The notes under the pieces were generated by a model. It was given only the letters and a program-made list of their open reading frames with translations. It searched no databases and was not told the origin of the DNA. Of a stretch of 64,000 nucleotides of DNA, positions 61,810 through 64,000 are shown in pieces. Location: positions 188,132 through 252,131 of the forward strand of contig KN817527.1 of the NCBI GenBank assembly GCA_000827495.1. The letters run 5' to 3'. Source of the DNA: Hypholoma sublateritium FD-334 SS-4 (lineage: Eukaryota; Basidiomycota; Agaricomycetes; Agaricales; Strophariaceae). The first letter of the stretch is position 1. Every line of letters begins with the position of its first letter. Position numbers and translations under genes: made by a program.

Positions 61810-63801
61810 TCAATTGTCCTGTCCGTCCCAATTATATCCTACAAAGATGTTAGTCCACCAGCGCACTTCTACGCCCGTGCCGCTCCCCCCACCCACGATA
61901 GCGGAGCTGCTGTCGTCTCTACAGACGCCACCGTCCTGCTCGGCGGCGTCAATCATTTCCGTGACGAGCGCGACGGTGAGTTGTTCCTCGCGTGAGATCT
62001 CGAGCGTCGTCTTCGCACCCGAGATCGCAAGGAAGCCCGACAGACGCGCCGCGAAGGCCGCCGTCGAGTATGGTGGGGTGTGAAGCACATTGAGCCCGGA
62101 TGCGAATGCGCGATGGCGAATGGTGGGGCTCGTGTGCGCGGTGAGGTGCGGCAGAACCTGTAGAAACGTAGACGGGGGGATAAGAGCTGCGCGACGCGCG
62201 CCTTATTACGACGTCGTTCTATAAATTCCGCGGATACACGCACCAACACCTCTGGCACGGTTCCAGCCGCCCCACACCTCATCGAGGGCGATGATGCCAC
62301 GGCTTTTCATCATACCGCTGGTAATAATATCATCACGCCGCGTGTGCGGAGCGCCCTGCAAGACGCCGGCGAGCTCACGTGCGAGCTCGTCAAACCACGC
62401 CCGCTCGTCCTTCATCATGTCCAAGGTGACGGGTGTGTTGCTTATTTGCAGACCCAGCTGCGAAAGAGATGACCGGATAAAGGTAGCCTCCTCGGGTTGC
62501 GAGTCCGCCAAGCCCTTCCCAGAGCCTGCGTCGGTGGGTACGGTGGCAACTGCTGCTGTCAACTTTTCGTTGAGCTCCGCAGCGAGCCTCACCATATCTT
62601 TGGCTTTCACCATCAGGGCCTCAAGATCCTGCAATGCATCCCGCATGTCAGTTTCCCTACCCTTGGCAGAGGTTTCCACCGTCCTGAGAATGCCCGCTAT
62701 TTTAATGACGATATAAATAAGTACCTTTTTCCTGTTTTTTTTTTGAGAGCACTTACATATTCCCGACCTTCCACCAGTAGTTCCATTATCAGGATCCGTG
62801 CTATTAACGGCGCTGAGGGAGGTAAACCCAGGGCTACTTCCCTATAATTGTAGTGATTTTCAGGAACGAGGGTCAGTTATTCTGCGTTCATTAGCTGTAT
62901 GTAGGAGCGCACCTCCCATGCCTTGGATTTCAGGCTGCGTCTGAGTACAGCATAACTATGCTTGTCGCCTCCCTTACGGAAACTGACCTTCATCATTCTG
63001 GCGGAATCATCATCACCATCGTCGGGGTCCGGAGTGATAGGGCGCGATGATGGGGCCGACCGGTACTCGCCCATTGGCTGCTTAGTGAGGTCGGAGGCAC
63101 ACATCTCGCATGACCGCAGGTAAGGGTGGTTCAAAAAGGTACAAGCGGGACAGGCAACTGGGTTCTTGTGGCCAGCAGACAGAGGTAATACAGGAGCGAG
63201 GGTTGTGGACGAAGATAAAGCGGAAGACGGAAGGGAGCGCGACAGGTGATGTGATAATACCGAATTAGTGGAAGGCGGCACCGCCGTGCGAGGAACTCCA
63301 CATAAAGCGCAAACGCGAGCCGCGGTCGGACTGAGACCTGGCGGATTTCGGTACGCGCAGACTTCACATTCCCAACTGTCGAAATGGGCATGTGTAGTGC
63401 CCTGCTCATGCGAGCCCGAAGTAATGGGATCACCAGAGAGATGACAGGTGATTTTGGGCGACGATTTGAAAAGCCCTGCATAATGCTCTGTCCGCGAAAT
63501 ATACGATAATGCCATTTCAAACGACTTCCTTCCCGGGCGGTGTGAATCGATGTAGAATAGACGATGGCTGGTTATGTGCACAGTGCCATTCTGATGATCC
63601 AAAGACTTCTGTGAGCTGTTTATTTCAATTGAAGTATGAAACGTATATCATGGATGAGGCACTGCGGCCAAATCGGTGGCGGACTTACCCATCGTATATG
63701 CCAACATTATCCTGCGTGGCAAACAGCTCTTCGTCGTTGTATAGCAAAGCCTGGATGGGTATTGTGCCGTCGGTTGACTGTGTGTAGCGTCGCAAGGCCA
63801 T
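61810..63801 (-). CDS. VPS36: ESCRT-II subunit Vps36 with GLUE domain and two zinc fingers
   Basis: A gene of about five exons beginning at 63801 (MALRRYTQSTDGTIPIQALL) and ending GYNWDGQDN. The split N-terminal GLUE domain reads ..NVGIYDG then HQNGTVHITSHRLFYID. Inserted in it are two NZF-type zinc fingers, WECEVCAYRNPPG..CALCG and CPACTFLNHPYLRSCEMC, as in yeast Vps36. The GLUE fold resumes with MKVSFRKGGDKHSYAVL, and winged-helix parts follow (ETDMRDALQDLEALMVKAKD; GWNRARGVLPHLTAHTSPT; EEQLTVALVTEMIDAAEQDG). Vps36 binds ubiquitin and phosphoinositide on endosomes and, with Vps22 and Vps25, sorts membrane proteins into multivesicular bodies. The acceptor of the second exon is set by frame (starting at 63615). 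Length is in the usual range. Confidence 0.93.
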
Positions 63802-64000
63802 GAAGGTAGTCAGTGTCCACTGTCAAGGGGCGCAACGATTAGATACTACGATCATGAATGGCATTAATGAAGTCACATGTTCAGTTCGTATGAGTTCAGC
63901 ATTTGATTCGCTTTCTGGTTTGTTCGAAATTTGTTACCACCAACTGAAATCTGCTACGTCCTGTTCTACATCTGCTAGTATCCAATAAGGTGGATTTGTG
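63802..64000. other. Upstream flank of VPS36, window edge
   Basis: Promoter-side sequence of VPS36. A plus-strand frame of 62 codons at 63800-63988 has no recognisable content. I see nothing else before the window ends. Confidence 0.5.

Overview
This window is nuclear DNA of a filamentous basidiomycete, most likely an Agaricomycete that decays plant material. Genes are split by many 48-70 nt introns with GT...AG borders, some exons are only 13-60 nt, and the products are fungal: STE3 pheromone receptors, a CaaX pheromone precursor, an AA9 lytic polysaccharide monooxygenase, a GH13/CBM20 amylase, Tsc10, Vps36 and an Msb1/Mug8-type protein. There is no bacterial operon structure, and I found no tRNA, rRNA or CRISPR array. 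Gene models were built by hand from splice signals. For most of them the exon lengths sum to an exact multiple of three, which supports the models.

Layout. 1-5.4 kb: gene-poor, repeat-bearing DNA with four isolated N bases, holding a 53-codon pheromone precursor (2107-2268) that is too short for ordinary ORF calling. 5.4-10.6 kb: two tandem STE3-type receptors on the minus strand. Together these form a pheromone/receptor (B mating-type or B-like) region. 12-13.8 kb: zinc alcohol dehydrogenase with 14 exons. 15.3-21.1 kb: PEBP-family protein, secreted alpha-amylase with a starch-binding domain, and an AA9 monooxygenase. 22-25.5 kb: a tandem pair of acidic, Cys-rich proteins of unknown function. 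25.9-27.1 kb: 3-ketodihydrosphingosine reductase. 27.9-32.4 kb: glycogen phosphorylase. 32.9-45.1 kb: one giant 12-exon gene coding for about 3,874 residues, an Msb1/Mug8-like N-terminal region plus an enormous acidic low-complexity tail. 46.6-56 kb: a membrane-protein cluster made of two tandem cupredoxin-like single-pass proteins (the second broken by a transposon with long inverted repeats), a relic of a further copy, and two related glycine-zipper single-pass proteins. 57.6-63.8 kb: a small thioredoxin-like (DUF1687/FMP46 type) gene, a rhodanese-domain protein and VPS36.

How the genes fit together. Amylase and AA9 monooxygenase are secreted polysaccharide-degrading enzymes, while glycogen phosphorylase mobilises internal glycogen. 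The pheromone and receptors would act in mate recognition or nuclear communication. The remaining genes are housekeeping (sphingolipid synthesis, ESCRT-II sorting, sulfur or redox chemistry) or lineage-specific. The least explained items are the pheromone gene, the giant acidic protein, the transposon-split cupredoxin gene with its decayed neighbour copy, and a fold-back element carrying four ACGCGT boxes in front of one member of the unknown Cys-rich pair.
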